From: CADCUY01 sp964242735
Lineage (GTDB): Bacteria; Actinomycetota; Actinomycetes; Actinomycetales; Quadrisphaeraceae
NCBI GenBank assembly: GCA_964242735.1
Contig: CAXTAK010000006.1
Coordinates: forward strand, 1 to 64,000
Length of the DNA stretch: 64,000 nt
Direction: 5' to 3'
Below are positions 16,555 through 25,962 of the stretch, one piece after another. Numbering within the stretch: the first letter of the stretch is position 1; each line of letters opens with the position of its first letter. A program made the position numbers and the translations under genes. Below the pieces are notes generated by a model. It saw nothing but the letters and a program-made list of their open reading frames with translations, had not been told where the DNA came from and ran no database searches.

Positions 16555-17982
16555 CTACGGACGCCGGCGGTCGGCCCGGCCCCCCGCCAGCACCGGGGCC
16601 CCCTCGGCCTCCGCCGGGACGGCGCCGAGGTCGGGGTCGACCGGGCCGCGGCGCCGGGAGGTGACCGCGTGCAGCACGAGGACCACGGCCAGGGACGCCA
16701 GGCTGAGCAGCAGCTGCGAGCGGCTGTCGGGGTTGAAGGCCATCAGCACCAGCACGGCGGCGATGCCGGCGATGGTCGCCAGCGTCAGCACCGGGTACCC
16801 CCACATGCGCACCACCAGCTTCTCCGGCGCCGTCCGGCGCCGCAGGACCAGCTGGGAGACCGCGATCAGCAGGTAGACGAACAGGATGATCGCGCCCGAG
16901 GAGTTCAGCAGGAACAGGAACACCCGGTCGGGGGAGATGGCCGCGGCGATGACGCACAGGAAGCCCACGACCGTGGACAGCAGGATGGCGCGGGCGGGCA
17001 CGCCGCGGGCGCTGACGGCGAGCAGGCCCGCCGGGGCCTCGCGCCGGGCCGCGAGCACGAACAGCATCCGCGAGGCGGTGTAGAGCCCGGAGTTCAGGCA
17101 CGAGAGCACCGCGGTGAGCACCACCGCGTTCATGATGTGGTCCGCGTACGGGAGGCCCATCTCGGTGAAGGCCGCCACGTAGGGGGAGGCCTCGAGGCCG
17201 GCGGAGTTCCACGGCAGGATCACCGCGAGCAGGAAGATCGACCCGACGAAGAAGATCGCGATGCGCAGGATCACCGAGTTGGTGGCCTTCGCGATGCTCC
17301 TGGCCGGGTCGGCCGACTCCGCGGCCGCGATGGTGGCGATCTCCGCACCGACCATCGAGAAGATGACCACCACGATGCCCGAGAAGATCGCCCCGGTGCC
17401 GTTGGGCAGGAAGCCGCCGTTGGCGGTGAGGTTGGAGAAGTCCATGCTCCGCCCGGGCCACAGGCCCAGCACGAAGGCGGTGCCGAGCGCGAGGAAGGCG
17501 ATGATGGCGAAGACCTTGATGCCGGCGAACCAGAACTCGAACTCCCCGAACGAGCGCACCGAGAACAGGTTCGTCGCCGTCATGAGCAGCATCAGCCCCA
17601 GGGAGAGCAGCCACAGCGGGGCGTCGAACCAGTACTGCAGCACCTCAGCGCCGGCGACGGCCTCGAAGCCGACGACGATGACCCAGAAGTACCAGTACAG
17701 CCACGCCACGGAGAAGCCCGCCCAGCCGCCGAGCGCCCGGCGCGCGTAGTCGGCGAAGGAGCCCGTGGAGGGGTTGGCCACGGCCATCTCCCCGAGCATC
17801 CGCATCACCATGATGATGAGCACGCCGGCGACCGCGTAGGTGAGGAAGGTGCCGGGCCCGGTCGCGGCGATCACCTTCCCGGAGCCGACGAACAGCCCCG
17901 CGCCGATGACCCCGCCGATGGCGATCATCGACAGGTGGCGCTGGCTGAGGCCCTTCTGGAGCTCAGCGGGGGGTGCGGCCAT
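16555..17982 (-). CDS. amino acid permease (APC superfamily, AAT family)
   Basis: A 475-aa twelve-helix transporter of the GabP/ProY/LysP group. IAIGGVIGAGLFVGSG is the conserved first helix. EMAVANPSTGSFADYARRALG and GAEIATIAAAESADPARSI are the consensus loops. A Pro/Glu-rich hydrophilic C terminus follows. ATG 17980-17982 fits the short N terminus of the family. It lies 86 bases downstream of putA on the same strand, so proline or another substrate of glutamate metabolism is likely, by context only. Confidence 0.9.
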   Translation of the reverse strand: MAAPPAELQKGLSQRHLSMIAIGGVIGAGLFVGSGKVIAATGPGTFLTYAVAGVLIIMVMRMLGEMAVANPSTGSFADYARRALGGWAGFSVAWLYWYFWVIVVGFEAVAGAEVLQYWFDAPLWLLSLGLMLLMTATNLFSVRSFGEFEFWFAGIKVFAIIAFLALGTAFVLGLWPGRSMDFSNLTANGGFLPNGTGAIFSGIVVVIFSMVGAEIATIAAAESADPARSIAKATNSVILRIAIFFVGSIFLLAVILPWNSAGLEASPYVAAFTEMGLPYADHIMNAVVLTAVLSCLNSGLYTASRMLFVLAARREAPAGLLAVSARGVPARAILLSTVVGFLCVIAAAISPDRVFLFLLNSSGAIILFVYLLIAVSQLVLRRRTAPEKLVVRMWGYPVLTLATIAGIAAVLVLMAFNPDSRSQLLLSLASLAVVLVLHAVTSRRRGPVDPDLGAVPAEAEGAPVLAGGRADRRRP

Positions 17983-18068
17983 GGGGTGCTCCGATCGGTC
18001 GGGTGATGACAGGGTGCCCGCGGTGGGAGGCGGCGTACAGGGGGTGGCGACGGATCGGTGCGAGCCGC

Positions 18069-21000
18069 TCAGGCGGGCGGCAGGTGCCCGAAGCGGTGCA
18101 GGGTGCGGCTGACCGCCTGCTCGCGGACCACGGTGAGCAGCTCGCGCGCCCCCGCGGCCAGCGGCGCGGCGTCCAGCACGGTGGCCCCGGCCTGCGCGGC
18201 GGCCACCAGCAGGTGCTCGTCGACCTCCCCGAGCGCCCGCAGCCGCTCCCCCGGCGCGCCGGCGCGCACCCGGGCGGCGACCGCGGCGTCGTCCTCGCGG
18301 CGCACGGCCACCCCGGGCAGGCCCGCGGCGGCGATGAGCACGCCGTCCACGTGGTCCGCGCCCGGTGCGGCGCTGAGCTCCACCGGCACGCCGGCGCGGG
18401 CCGCGGCGAGCAGCACCCGCGCGACGTCCCGGGCCCGCGCGCCGGCCCCTGCGCGCACCACCAGGGCCGGCACGGGCCGGTGGCGCAGCAGGTTCGCCTC
18501 CACCGCGAGGCCGGTGGCGTCGTGGGTGCGGGAGAACACCTCCGACCAGGCGTGCTCGTCGCTGCGCGCGGCCGCGGCGAGCCACGCGGCGTCGGCGCCG
18601 GTCACGGCGCCTGCCACGGCGTCGAGCACGCGGGCGGCGGCGGGCCCCGGCGCCGTGCCGGGCAGCGCTGGCACGTCGGCGTCGGCCCAGGTGCCGAACT
18701 GCGCGACGTAGTGCGGGCCCCCGGCCTTCGCGCCGGGGCCGACCACGGAGCCGAGCCACCCCCCGAACGGCTGGCGCTGCACGATCGCGCCGGTGATCGC
18801 CCGGTTGACGTAGGCGTTGCCGACCTCGACCCGCTCCAGCCAGTGCTCGACCTCCGCGGCGTCCAGGCTGTGGATGCCACCGGTGAGCCCGTACCCGGTG
18901 CCGTTCTGCCAGGCGATGGCCTGCTCGAGGTCGCGGGCGGCCATCAGGCCGAGCACGGGACCGAAGACCTCGGTGGTGTGGAACCACGACCCCGGCGCCA
19001 CCGCGTCCTTCAGGCCCGGTGACCACAGCCGCCCGGTGCCGTCGAGCTGGCGGGGCCGCACCAGCCAGGTCTCCCCGGGCTCCAGGGTGGTCAGCGCCCG
19101 CAGCAGGTGCTCCGACGGCGGCACCGCCAGCGGTCCCATGGACGTCGCGACGTCGGTGGGCCACCCCACCCGCACCGAGCGCACGGCGTCGACGAGCTGG
19201 CGGCGGAAGCGCTCGGAGCTCGCCACCGACCCCACCGCGATCAGCAGGGACGCCGCGGAGCACTTCTGCCCCGCGTGCCCGAACGCCGAGCGCAGCACGT
19301 CGGCGACCGCCAGGTCGGGGTCGGCGCTGGGGGTGACGACCAGGGCGTTCTTCCCGCTGGTCTCGGCGAGCAGGCGCAGGCCCGGGCGCCAGCCGCGGAA
19401 CAGGGCCGCGGTCTCGCTGGCCCCGGTGAGCACCACGGCGTCGACGCCCTCGTGGGTGACCAGGCGCCGCCCGGCGTCGGCCTCGTCGGTGTGCACCAGC
19501 TGCAGCACGTCGGCGGGCACGCCGGCGGCGTGGACGGCGGCGACGGCGACCTCCGCGCACCGGCGCGTCGGGGCGGCGGGCTTCAGGACCACCGCGCTGC
19601 CCGCGGCGAGCGCGGCGAGCGCCCCGCCGAGGGCGATGGCGACGGGGAAGTTCCACGGCGGGGTGACCACCACGACCCGGTGGGGGGTGAAGGTCGCGCC
19701 GGGCACCGCGTCGAGCTCCAAGGCGCGATCGGCGTAGTAGGTGGCGAAGTCGACCGCCTCGGACACCTCCGGGTCGGCCTCGGCCACGGTCTTGCCCGCC
19801 TCGTGCACCATCACCGAGACCAGGTCGCCGCGGGCGGCGGCCAGCGCGGCGCCCGCGGCGCGCAGCACCCGTGCGCGCTCGGCTGCCGGTGTGGCCGCCC
19901 AGCCCGGCGCCGCGGCCAGCGCGGTGGCGACCACGGCGTCCACCGCCGCGGGGTCGGTCAGCTCACCCGCCGTGGACGGCTCGGGCACCGCCGCGATCGC
20001 GGCGAGCGCCCACGCGCGGTTGGCGGGCAGCGAGGGGTCGGTGTCGCTCTCGTTGGTGAAGCCGGCCCCGCCCGGGCTGGTCCCCGCGGGGCGCTCGGTG
20101 GCGCGGTCCTGGGTGCGCCGCGGGCCCACCGGCACCGCCCACCGGTCGCGCACGGAGTCGGCGAAGCGCTGCTCCTGCACCTGCAGGGGCGTGGGCCCCT
20201 CGAGGCCGTCCTGGTCGGCGAACAGGGCGTGCAGGAAGTTCTCCGGGTCGGCGTTCTCCTCCAACCGGCGCACCAGGTACGAGACGGCGACGTCGAAGTC
20301 GCCCGGGTGCACCACGGGGGTGTACAGCACCAGGCGACCGACGTCGGCGCGCACCGCGCGGGCCTGCGCCGGGGCCATGCCCTGCAGCATCTCCACGTCG
20401 AGCTGGTCGCCCACCCCCCGGGACTGCGCGAGCAGGTGCGCCAGGGCGACGTCGGGCAGGTTGTGGCTGGCGACGCCGACGCGCAGGTGCGGTGCGTGCT
20501 GCGGGCGCAGCGCGGCGTCGAGCAGGCGCACGTAGTTCGCGTCCACGTCGGCCTTGGTGGTGTACGGCGCCTGCGGCCAGTCGTGCAGCGCTGCGTCGAC
20601 GCGCTCCATCGCCAGGTTCGCGCCCTTGACCAGGCGCACCTTGACCGGGGCGCCGCCGCGCGCGGCCCGGGCGGCGGCGACGCCGGCGAGGTGCTCCAGG
20701 GCGGGCAGGGTGTCGGGCAGGTAGCCCTGCAGCACGATGCCGGCCTGCAGGTCGGCCAGCTCGGGGCGCTCCAGCAGGGCGGTGAACACCTCGACGGTCA
20801 GGTGGAGGTCCTTGTACTCCTCCATGTCGAGGTTGACGAAGGCGTGCGGGGTGCGTGAGGCGGCGCGGGCGTACAGGGGCAGCAGCCGCTGCACGAGGCG
20901 GTCGCGGCTGCCGGTCACGTCCCAGGGGTTGAGCTGGCTGGCGACCGACGAGGCCTTCACCGACACGTAGTCGACGTCGGGCCGGTCCAGCAGCGCCAGG

Positions 21001-21557
21001 GTGCTCGCCAGGCGGCGGTCGGCCTCCTCCTCCCCCAGCACGGCCTCGCCGAGCAGGTTCAGGTTCAGCTGGTGGCCCTGCGCGCGGGCCGCGGCCAGCG
21101 ACCGGGTGAGGCGGGCGCCGCCGGCGTCCTGCACCAGGTGGCCCACCAGCTGGCGCAGCCGGCGGCGCGCGGCGGGCACCACCACCCGGGGCGCCAGGGG
21201 GGCTGCGAGGGCGCCGGCGGTCATCATCGCCCTGTCGAGCGGGGAGAGGAACGCGGGCACGGGCACCGCGTGCGGGTCGGCGCCGGGGCGGGCCAGGCGC
21301 ACCAGCTCCCGGGCCGCGACGGCGTCGTCCTCCGGGCGCGCGACCCGGTCGACGAAGCGCAGGGTGAACTCCACGCCGTCCGGGTCGTGCACCAGCGCGG
21401 CGAGCTGGCCCGCGCTGCGCTTCTCGGCCGCGGTCTCCCCCGCGGCGGTGGCCTCCACCCAGGCCCGCGCCTGGGCGATGGCGGGCTCGACCAGGGCGGC
21501 GACGTCGTCCGCCCCGGTGTGGGCGGTAGCGGGTGCGGGGTCCGCGGTGATGGCCAT
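18069..21557 (-). CDS. putA: bifunctional proline dehydrogenase / L-glutamate gamma-semialdehyde dehydrogenase
   Basis: An 1162-aa enzyme oxidising proline to glutamate in two steps. The FAD barrel domain (about 60-480) has VSVKASSVASQLNPWD, RLVKGANLAMERVD, VASHNLPDVALAHLL and EMLQGMAP. The aldehyde dehydrogenase domain (about 560-1000) has PPWNFPVAIALGGALAAL, the Glu in LAETSGKNALVV and the catalytic Cys in GHAGQKCSAASL. There is no N-terminal ribbon-helix-helix, so it does not regulate its own operon as E. coli PutA does. The last 150 residues are Ala-rich and poorly conserved. The divergent AraC-type gene is the likely activator. Confidence 0.95.
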   Translation of the reverse strand: MAITADPAPATAHTGADDVAALVEPAIAQARAWVEATAAGETAAEKRSAGQLAALVHDPDGVEFTLRFVDRVARPEDDAVAARELVRLARPGADPHAVPVPAFLSPLDRAMMTAGALAAPLAPRVVVPAARRRLRQLVGHLVQDAGGARLTRSLAAARAQGHQLNLNLLGEAVLGEEEADRRLASTLALLDRPDVDYVSVKASSVASQLNPWDVTGSRDRLVQRLLPLYARAASRTPHAFVNLDMEEYKDLHLTVEVFTALLERPELADLQAGIVLQGYLPDTLPALEHLAGVAAARAARGGAPVKVRLVKGANLAMERVDAALHDWPQAPYTTKADVDANYVRLLDAALRPQHAPHLRVGVASHNLPDVALAHLLAQSRGVGDQLDVEMLQGMAPAQARAVRADVGRLVLYTPVVHPGDFDVAVSYLVRRLEENADPENFLHALFADQDGLEGPTPLQVQEQRFADSVRDRWAVPVGPRRTQDRATERPAGTSPGGAGFTNESDTDPSLPANRAWALAAIAAVPEPSTAGELTDPAAVDAVVATALAAAPGWAATPAAERARVLRAAGAALAAARGDLVSVMVHEAGKTVAEADPEVSEAVDFATYYADRALELDAVPGATFTPHRVVVVTPPWNFPVAIALGGALAALAAGSAVVLKPAAPTRRCAEVAVAAVHAAGVPADVLQLVHTDEADAGRRLVTHEGVDAVVLTGASETAALFRGWRPGLRLLAETSGKNALVVTPSADPDLAVADVLRSAFGHAGQKCSAASLLIAVGSVASSERFRRQLVDAVRSVRVGWPTDVATSMGPLAVPPSEHLLRALTTLEPGETWLVRPRQLDGTGRLWSPGLKDAVAPGSWFHTTEVFGPVLGLMAARDLEQAIAWQNGTGYGLTGGIHSLDAAEVEHWLERVEVGNAYVNRAITGAIVQRQPFGGWLGSVVGPGAKAGGPHYVAQFGTWADADVPALPGTAPGPAAARVLDAVAGAVTGADAAWLAAAARSDEHAWSEVFSRTHDATGLAVEANLLRHRPVPALVVRAGAGARARDVARVLLAAARAGVPVELSAAPGADHVDGVLIAAAGLPGVAVRREDDAAVAARVRAGAPGERLRALGEVDEHLLVAAAQAGATVLDAAPLAAGARELLTVVREQAVSRTLHRFGHLPPA

Positions 21558-21674
21558 GGGCTGAGTGTGGAACCGCGACACCGCGGCGTCTTGTACGTTC
21601 GCCGGGGTGGGGGCGCGCCGCGAGCACAGCGGCACCAGCCCCGAGCGGAGCGGCACCGGCCGGTCACCGGGCCG

Positions 21675-22400
21675 GTGACCGGCACCGGCCTGGCGGGCGA
21701 ACCCGTGGGCGCGGCGGCGCTGGAGCTGTTCGCGGCGCTGGCCGGGGTGATGTTCTGCGTGAAGGACCTCGGGGGGCGCTACGTCGAGGCCAACGACGCC
21801 TTCGTGGTGCGCGCCCGGGCGCGCTCGCGCACCGCGGTGCTGGGCAGGACGGCGCGCGAGCTGTTCGTGCCCGCCCTCGCCGAGCGCTACGAGGAGCAGG
21901 ACGCCCGCGTGCTGGCCAGCGGGAGGGCGCTGCGCCACGAGCTGGAGCTGATCCGCGGCCGGGGCGGCACACCGGGCTGGTACCTGAGCACCAAGGTGCC
22001 GGTGGTGCGCGACGGCGAGGTGGTGGGGGTGGCGGGCGTCTCGGAGGACCTGCGCGAGGGCGACGCCGACGACGCCGTGCTGCGCTCGCTGGCCGCGGTC
22101 GTCGAGGTGGTGCACACCCGGCTCGCGGACCCCCCGCGCACGGCGGAGCTGGCCGCCGTGGCCGGCTGCTCCACCGACGCCCTGGAGCGGCGCACCCGGC
22201 GGGTCTTCGGGCTCAGCCCGGGGCAGTTCGTGCTGCGGGCGCGCGTCGACCACGCCCGCGCGCTCCTGGGGGGCACCGGGGTGCCGCTCAGCGAGGTCGC
22301 GGCCGCGTGCGGGTTCTACGACCAGCCGGCCCTGTCGAGGCAGTTCGCCCGCCTCTCGGGGGAGACGCCGGGGCAGTACCGGCGCCGGGCGCAGCGGTGA
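21675..22400 (+). CDS. PAS domain-containing AraC family regulator
   Basis: A 241-aa protein with an N-terminal PAS-fold sensor (residues 10-125; FCVKDLGGRYVEANDAFV and GWYLSTKVPVVRDGEVVGV). A C-terminal AraC DNA-binding domain follows, with two helix-turn-helices ending in VAAACGFYDQPALSRQF and SGETPGQYRRR. It is divergent from putA with 117 bases between starts, so putA is the probable target. Its stop overlaps the start of the ABC ATPase gene by four bases (GTGA), tying its expression to the transporter. The PAS ligand is unknown. Start GTG 21675 is the only good in-frame choice before the PAS domain. Confidence 0.85.
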   Translation: MTGTGLAGEPVGAAALELFAALAGVMFCVKDLGGRYVEANDAFVVRARARSRTAVLGRTARELFVPALAERYEEQDARVLASGRALRHELELIRGRGGTPGWYLSTKVPVVRDGEVVGVAGVSEDLREGDADDAVLRSLAAVVEVVHTRLADPPRTAELAAVAGCSTDALERRTRRVFGLSPGQFVLRARVDHARALLGGTGVPLSEVAAACGFYDQPALSRQFARLSGETPGQYRRRAQR

Positions 22401-23035
22401 GCGCCCTCGTGCTCGCCGACCGGGTCGAGGTGGTCCTCGACGGGGGGGTGCTGCTCGCGCCGGTCAGCTTCTCCCTCGGCGCCGGGGCGTCGCTGGCGGT
22501 GCGCGGGGCCAACGGGTCGGGCAAGACGACGCTGCTGCGCGTGCTCGCCGGGCTGGCGCGGCCCACGGGCGGGTCCGTGAGCGTCGCCGGTGCCCGCGTC
22601 GACGAGCGGCGCTCGGGGTTCCGGGCGGTGGTCGCGGCGCTGGTCGGGGTGCCTCCGCTGGCCCGCGACCTGACGCTGCGCGAGCACCTGGTGCTCGTCG
22701 GGGTCTCGTGGGGGGCCGGTGTCGCTGCGGCGGAGGCCCGCGCCGACGCCCTGCTCGACCGCCTCGCTCTCACCCGCCTCGCGCGCCGCTTCCCCCACGA
22801 GCTGTCCTCGGGGCAGGTGCAGCTGTTCACCCTCGCGCTGACCCTGGCGCGCCCGTTCCAGGTGCTGCTGCTCGACGAGCCGGAGCAGCGGCTCGACGCC
22901 GACCGCCTGGCCCTGGTGGGCGGCGTCCTGCGGGCCCTGGTCGACGCGGGGACCACGCTGGTGCTCGCCTCCCACAGCGGGGTGCTCGTCGACGCCGTCG
23001 CCGACGAGGTGCTGGAGCTCACCGGTGAGGCATGA
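22397..23035 (+). CDS. ABC transporter ATP-binding protein
   Basis: A 212-aa compact ATPase subunit. Walker A is GANGSGKTTLL, the Q-loop region lies in VALVGVPPLARDLT, the signature is ELSSGQVQ (first position E, weak) and Walker B is VLLLDEPEQRLD. The switch His is in VLASHSG. It starts inside the AraC gene stop and overlaps the membrane-protein gene by 11 bases, so all three genes are probably co-translated. The small size and partner resemble exporters of unknown substrate. Confidence 0.85.
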   Translation: MSALVLADRVEVVLDGGVLLAPVSFSLGAGASLAVRGANGSGKTTLLRVLAGLARPTGGSVSVAGARVDERRSGFRAVVAALVGVPPLARDLTLREHLVLVGVSWGAGVAAAEARADALLDRLALTRLARRFPHELSSGQVQLFTLALTLARPFQVLLLDEPEQRLDADRLALVGGVLRALVDAGTTLVLASHSGVLVDAVADEVLELTGEA

Positions 23036-24575
23036 GGGCAGCGTCCGGGCGCGGCTGCGCGCCGCCCGTCGGGTGCACCGGCAGCGGGGCGGGGCGCGGG
23101 GCACCGGCGACGTCGTGCACGCCGTCTACGCCGGGGTGCTGCTCGTGGCGTTCGTGGGCGTGCCCGTGGTCGTCGCAGCGGTCAGGGCGCTCACCGGGCC
23201 CGCGGTCCTGGGCGCCCTGACGGGGCCGGGAGCCGGCGGCGTCGTCGCCACCGGCTGCGGGCTGGCCCTGGCGGTGGCGGCCGCGGGCGGCGCGGTGCGG
23301 GGCCCGGCGCTGCTGCCCCCGTTCCTCACGGGCCTGCTCGTCGGCAGCGACCTGCCCCGGCGGGCCGTGCTCGCGCGCCCGCTCGGTCACGCGGCGGCCG
23401 CGGTGGTCGCCGTCGTCACCGCGCCCGCGGTGCTGGTCGGCGCCGTGCTGGTGGCCGCGGGGACCGCGACCCCCGCTGCGTGCGCCTCCTTCGCGCTCGC
23501 CGCGGCGGCCTGGGGAGTGGTCGCGGTGGTGGTCGCGCTGACCGGGCAGCGCCTGCGCGGGCACCGCGCCGGGGCCCTGGCGGTCGCCCTGGCCGCCGCG
23601 ACCCTGTTCACCGCGGTGGTGCCCGGCGCCGGGGTCCTGGCCCCCTGGGGGTGGGTGGGGCTGGCGTGGCCCTCCGCGGGCACGGGGTCGATCGCGGGGC
23701 CCGGCTGGGCGCCGGTGCTCCTGGTCACCCTCGCGGCGCTCGCCGCGGCCGCGTGCACACCGGCCCTGCTGGACTCCCTGCGCGGCCCGGAGCTGGCCGA
23801 GCAGGCGCAGCGGTGGCAGTCCGCCGCGGACGCCGCCCGCACCGCCGACACCGCCAGCGCGCTGGCGACGTACCGGGCGCGGCCGAGCGCGGGGCGGTCC
23901 TGGCGCGCCGTCACCGGGAGCGGCCCGGTCGCGGTGGCGCGCCGCGACCTGGTCGGGGCGCTGCGCACCCCCGGGCGGTGCGCGGTCGGCGCCTGCTCCC
24001 TCGTGCTCGGCGCGGTCGTCGTCGTGCTGGGCGCGGGCCCGGGCGGAGTCCCGGCGGGGATGGGCGCCGCGGTCGGCACGGGCGTCGGGTACGCCGCCCT
24101 GGGGGTGGTGAGCGACGGGTTCCGCCACGCCGCCGAGGCCGCCACGGCGCCGCCGCTGTACGGGTGGTCCACCGCCGGGACGTACGCGCGCCACGCCGTC
24201 CTGCCCACCGCCGGGGCGCTGGTCGCGGCGGTGCTCGGCGTGGTGGGCGCGGGCGTGGTGGGGGCGCCGTGGGGCGCAGCGTCGGTGGTCGGCCTGGTGT
24301 CGGTGGTGGGGCCGCTCGCCGTCCTGCTGGTGGCGGTGCGCGCCTACGACAGCGCGAAGGGGCCGCTGCCGCCCGTGCTGCTGACCCCGGTGCCCACCCC
24401 GGCGGGCGACGTCTCGGGGCTGGTGGTCCTGGCCTGGCAGGCCGACGCGCTGCTCATCGCCGCGACCACCGCCGCGGTGGCCGTGAGCGCACCGGGACCC
24501 ACCGCCCCGGTCGTCCTCGCCGCCGCGACGGTGGCCGTGGTCGCCGCGACGCAGCGGCGCCTGCGCCGCCTCTGA
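23025..24575 (+). CDS. large integral membrane protein, ABC partner
   Basis: A 516-aa protein with about twelve hydrophobic Ala/Val-rich segments in two halves, separated by a soluble loop around residues 235-310. I do not recognise a named family, but similar polytopic proteins accompany small ATPases in actinobacterial two-gene ABC loci. It starts at GTG 23025, overlapping the ATPase stop. It is assigned as permease by membrane topology and gene coupling; substrate and direction are unknown. Confidence 0.7.
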   Translation: MRHEGSVRARLRAARRVHRQRGGARGTGDVVHAVYAGVLLVAFVGVPVVVAAVRALTGPAVLGALTGPGAGGVVATGCGLALAVAAAGGAVRGPALLPPFLTGLLVGSDLPRRAVLARPLGHAAAAVVAVVTAPAVLVGAVLVAAGTATPAACASFALAAAAWGVVAVVVALTGQRLRGHRAGALAVALAAATLFTAVVPGAGVLAPWGWVGLAWPSAGTGSIAGPGWAPVLLVTLAALAAAACTPALLDSLRGPELAEQAQRWQSAADAARTADTASALATYRARPSAGRSWRAVTGSGPVAVARRDLVGALRTPGRCAVGACSLVLGAVVVVLGAGPGGVPAGMGAAVGTGVGYAALGVVSDGFRHAAEAATAPPLYGWSTAGTYARHAVLPTAGALVAAVLGVVGAGVVGAPWGAASVVGLVSVVGPLAVLLVAVRAYDSAKGPLPPVLLTPVPTPAGDVSGLVVLAWQADALLIAATTAAVAVSAPGPTAPVVLAAATVAVVAATQRRLRRL

Positions 24576-24606
24576 CGCGCCGGCGCCCTGCCGCAGAGGA
24601 CCCCGG

Positions 24607-24912
24607 TCAGCGGCGCAGGACGTGGCGCAGGACCGGGCGCGTCTCGAAGCCGGTCACCCCCGGGGCGGCGCGCACCGCGTCGACGCTGACCCGCACGTGC
24701 ACCACGGCCAGCAGCACCGGGCTGTCGAGGGCCGGGTCGAGCAGCGCGGTGCAGCCGCGGATGACCCCGGCGCCCTCCAGGCGGCGCACCCGCTGCGCCA
24801 CGGCGTCCGCCGAGAGCCCTGCCGCGGCGCCCACCTGGCGGTAGGACGCGCGGGCGTGGCGCACGAGCAGGCGGAGGATCCTCTCGTCGGTGGCGTCGCC
24901 GCGACGGCTCAT
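24607..24912 (-). CDS. short Lrp/AsnC-type regulator
   Basis: A 101-aa protein with the AsnC helix-turn-helix (DERILRLLVRHARASYRQVG, then LSADAVAQRVRRLEGAGVI). A much reduced effector domain follows (VLLAVVHVRVSVDAV, GVTGFETRPVLRH). Normal members have about 150 residues, so roughly 50 residues of the RAM domain are missing from the middle or end. It may be an internally deleted or a naturally short form. ATG 24910-24912 is chosen. It is divergent from the EamA permease, which would fit local control of export. Confidence 0.65.
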   Translation of the reverse strand: MSRRGDATDERILRLLVRHARASYRQVGAAAGLSADAVAQRVRRLEGAGVIRGCTALLDPALDSPVLLAVVHVRVSVDAVRAAPGVTGFETRPVLRHVLRR

Positions 24913-24966
24913 CGGCCCTGCGCTCACCGGCGGCATCGTCGCAGCCACCGGTGCTGCACTGGCTCC

Positions 24967-25932
24967 GTGCACCGCGCCGTCCGCTCCCCGACCGTCGTGG
25001 CCGTGCTCGGCCTGCTGCTCGTCACTGCCACCTGGGGCTCGACCTTCCCCCTGCTGAAGGGAGTCGTGGAGCGGGTGCCGCCGGCGGACTTCCTCGCCGT
25101 CCGCTTCGCCCTGGCCGCCGAGGCCCTGGCAGCGGTCAGGCCGCGGGTCCTCGCCCCGCTCTCCCCCGCGGTGTGGCGCCGGGGCGCGGCGCTCGGGCTG
25201 GTCTACGGCCTCGCGCAGATCCTGCAGACCGTGGGCCTGCAGACCACCTCAGCGTCGGTGTCCGGCTTCGTCACGGGGATGTACGTGGTGCTCACCCCGG
25301 TGCTCGCCACCGCCCTGCTGCGCCAGCGCCTGTCGGCGGGCATGTGGCTGGCGGTCGCCCTGGCCACCACCGGTCTCGCGGTGCTCTCCCTGCGCGGCTT
25401 CGCGGTCGGCTACGGCGAGGCGGTCACCCTGGCCGGGGCCGCGCTGTACGCGCTGCACATCATCGGTCTCGGCCGGTGGTCGGCCACCGAGCACGCATGG
25501 GGCTTGACCGTGGTGCAGATGGCCGTCGTCGCGGTGGTGTGCGCGCTCGCGGCCGCGCCCGGCGGCCTGACCCTGCCGCAGCACGGGGGCGAGTGGGCGG
25601 TGCTGGCGCACATGGCGCTCGTGGCCGGCGCCCTGGCCCTGCTGGTGCAGACCTGGGCGCAGGCCCACCTCGCCCCGACCCGGGCGGCGATCATCATGAC
25701 CACGGAGCCGGTGTGGGCCGGCTTCTTCGCCGTCGTCCTCGGCGGGGAGGTGCTGGGGGTGCGGGTGCTGGTCGGCGGGGCGCTGGTGCTGGCTGCGATG
25801 CACCTCAGCGAGCTGGCGCCCGGCAGGACGACGCTCGCGCAGCCGCTGCCCGTCGAGGACGCTGCCGTCCCGGTCGAGGACGTCAGGAGCACCCGGAGCA
25901 CCGCCGCGGGCGCTGCCAGCGGCGGGCCGTGA
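24967..25932 (+). CDS. EamA family (drug/metabolite) transporter
   Basis: A 321-aa ten-helix permease with two EamA repeats. TATWGSTFPLLK opens the first repeat, and ALYALHIIGLGRWS and TTEPVWAGFFAVVLGGEVLG lie in the second. A 40-residue polar tail is not conserved. It starts at GTG 24967, divergent from the Lrp-type gene with a 54-base gap. Members export amino acids or small metabolites; here the substrate is unknown. Confidence 0.88.
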   Translation: MHRAVRSPTVVAVLGLLLVTATWGSTFPLLKGVVERVPPADFLAVRFALAAEALAAVRPRVLAPLSPAVWRRGAALGLVYGLAQILQTVGLQTTSASVSGFVTGMYVVLTPVLATALLRQRLSAGMWLAVALATTGLAVLSLRGFAVGYGEAVTLAGAALYALHIIGLGRWSATEHAWGLTVVQMAVVAVVCALAAAPGGLTLPQHGGEWAVLAHMALVAGALALLVQTWAQAHLAPTRAAIIMTTEPVWAGFFAVVLGGEVLGVRVLVGGALVLAAMHLSELAPGRTTLAQPLPVEDAAVPVEDVRSTRSTAAGAASGGP

Positions 25933-25962
25933 GCGGCCCCGGTGGCGGCGCGGCCGCGCTGC

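Noticed and set aside
16555..19656. 1033-codon frame joining the permease to upstream sequence
   Set aside because: The part above 17982 is antisense-like noise within putA; the permease starts at ATG 17980-17982 with the family's N terminus.
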